From positions 1-6,554 of the forward strand of contig JACDAP010000150.1 in assembly GCA_013695395.1 (NCBI GenBank): a stretch of 6,554 nucleotides of DNA. Reading direction: 5' to 3'. Positions 6,502 through 6,554 of the stretch are shown here, in pieces (within the stretch, counting starts at the first letter, position 1; every line of letters starts with the position of its first letter). Source of the DNA: Solirubrobacterales bacterium. GTDB taxonomy: Bacteria > Actinomycetota > Thermoleophilia > Solirubrobacterales > Solirubrobacteraceae. Position numbers and translations under genes: made by a program. The notes below the pieces were generated by a model. It searched no databases, was not told the origin of the DNA, and saw only the letters and a program-made list of their open reading frames with translations.

Positions 6502-6513
6502 GTGGGCGCCCCC
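6490..6513 (-). repeat. Small hairpin over the stop codon of the upstream gene
   Basis: GGGGGCGC (minus strand 6513..6506) pairs perfectly with GCGCCCCC (6497..6490) around an 8-base loop that contains the upstream TGA and the overlapping ATG. It lies 9 bases before the larger inverted repeat. No T-run follows. G/C-only arms of 8 bases can arise by chance in DNA of this composition, so a function is less sure than for the larger repeat. Confidence 0.45.
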
Positions 6514-6554
6514 TCAGGCGCGCGCTCGACGAGCTCCTGGCGGGCGAGCAGCGC
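6498..6554 (-). CDS. C-terminal end of an unidentified upstream gene (5' part outside window)
   Basis: The minus strand from the window edge reads 18 codons, ALLARQELVERAPEGAPT, then TGA at 6500..6498. Nearly every third position is G or C, as in the neighbouring genes, while the other two frames look less gene-like or stop within the segment. Eighteen residues are too few to identify the protein. Because transketolase is missing from an otherwise nearly complete pathway cluster, it is one candidate by context, but nothing in this tail proves it. It ends 87 bases before the preferred rpiB start, separated by the hairpin region, so it may or may not share the rpiB transcript. Confidence 0.5.
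   Translation of the reverse strand, partial: ALLARQELVERAPEGAPT

Noticed and set aside
1..6554. A mobile element, CRISPR array, defence system or horizontally acquired island
   Set aside because: There is no transposase or integrase, no spaced direct repeats, no tRNA edge and no shift in codon use. All genes fit one core metabolic pathway.

Overview
The window is a compact block of central sugar-phosphate metabolism from a high-GC bacterium, almost certainly an actinobacterium. All real genes lie on the minus strand. Codon third positions are overwhelmingly G or C. OpcA, the G6PDH assembly/activator protein, is essentially restricted to actinobacteria and cyanobacteria. The short-form 6-phosphogluconate dehydrogenase, the presence of rpiB in the cluster and the gene order would fit a deep-branching actinobacterial lineage such as Thermoleophilia (Solirubrobacterales-like). 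That placement is inference from memory, not a search result.

Layout in the direction of transcription (right to left): the last 18 codons of an unidentified upstream gene (6554..6498); an 87-base gap (6497..6411) holding a large inverted repeat, with a smaller hairpin at its edge over the upstream stop codon; rpiB (ribose-5-phosphate isomerase B); tal (transaldolase); pgi (glucose-6-phosphate isomerase); gnd (short 6-phosphogluconate dehydrogenase); zwf (glucose-6-phosphate dehydrogenase); and opcA, which runs off the left edge after 264 codons. From rpiB onward every junction overlaps: rpiB/tal ATGA (4 bp), tal/pgi ATGA (4 bp), pgi/gnd TGATG (1 bp), gnd/zwf 8 bp, zwf/opcA TAGTG (1 bp). This is the pattern of one transcript with translational coupling.

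Together the genes encode both branches of the pentose phosphate pathway and its link to glycolysis. Pgi interconverts fructose-6-P and glucose-6-P, Zwf (with OpcA) oxidises glucose-6-P, Gnd decarboxylates 6-phosphogluconate to ribulose-5-P, RpiB makes ribose-5-P, and Tal recycles sugar phosphates. 6-phosphogluconolactonase, ribulose-5-P epimerase and transketolase are not seen in the window; one or more may flank it.

No mobile element, CRISPR array, tRNA, rRNA or defence system was seen. The coding region is ordinary core metabolism. The least explained part is the structured gap upstream of rpiB, where a 21-base inverted repeat buries one possible rpiB start codon and is spanned by a short open frame coupled to the upstream gene.
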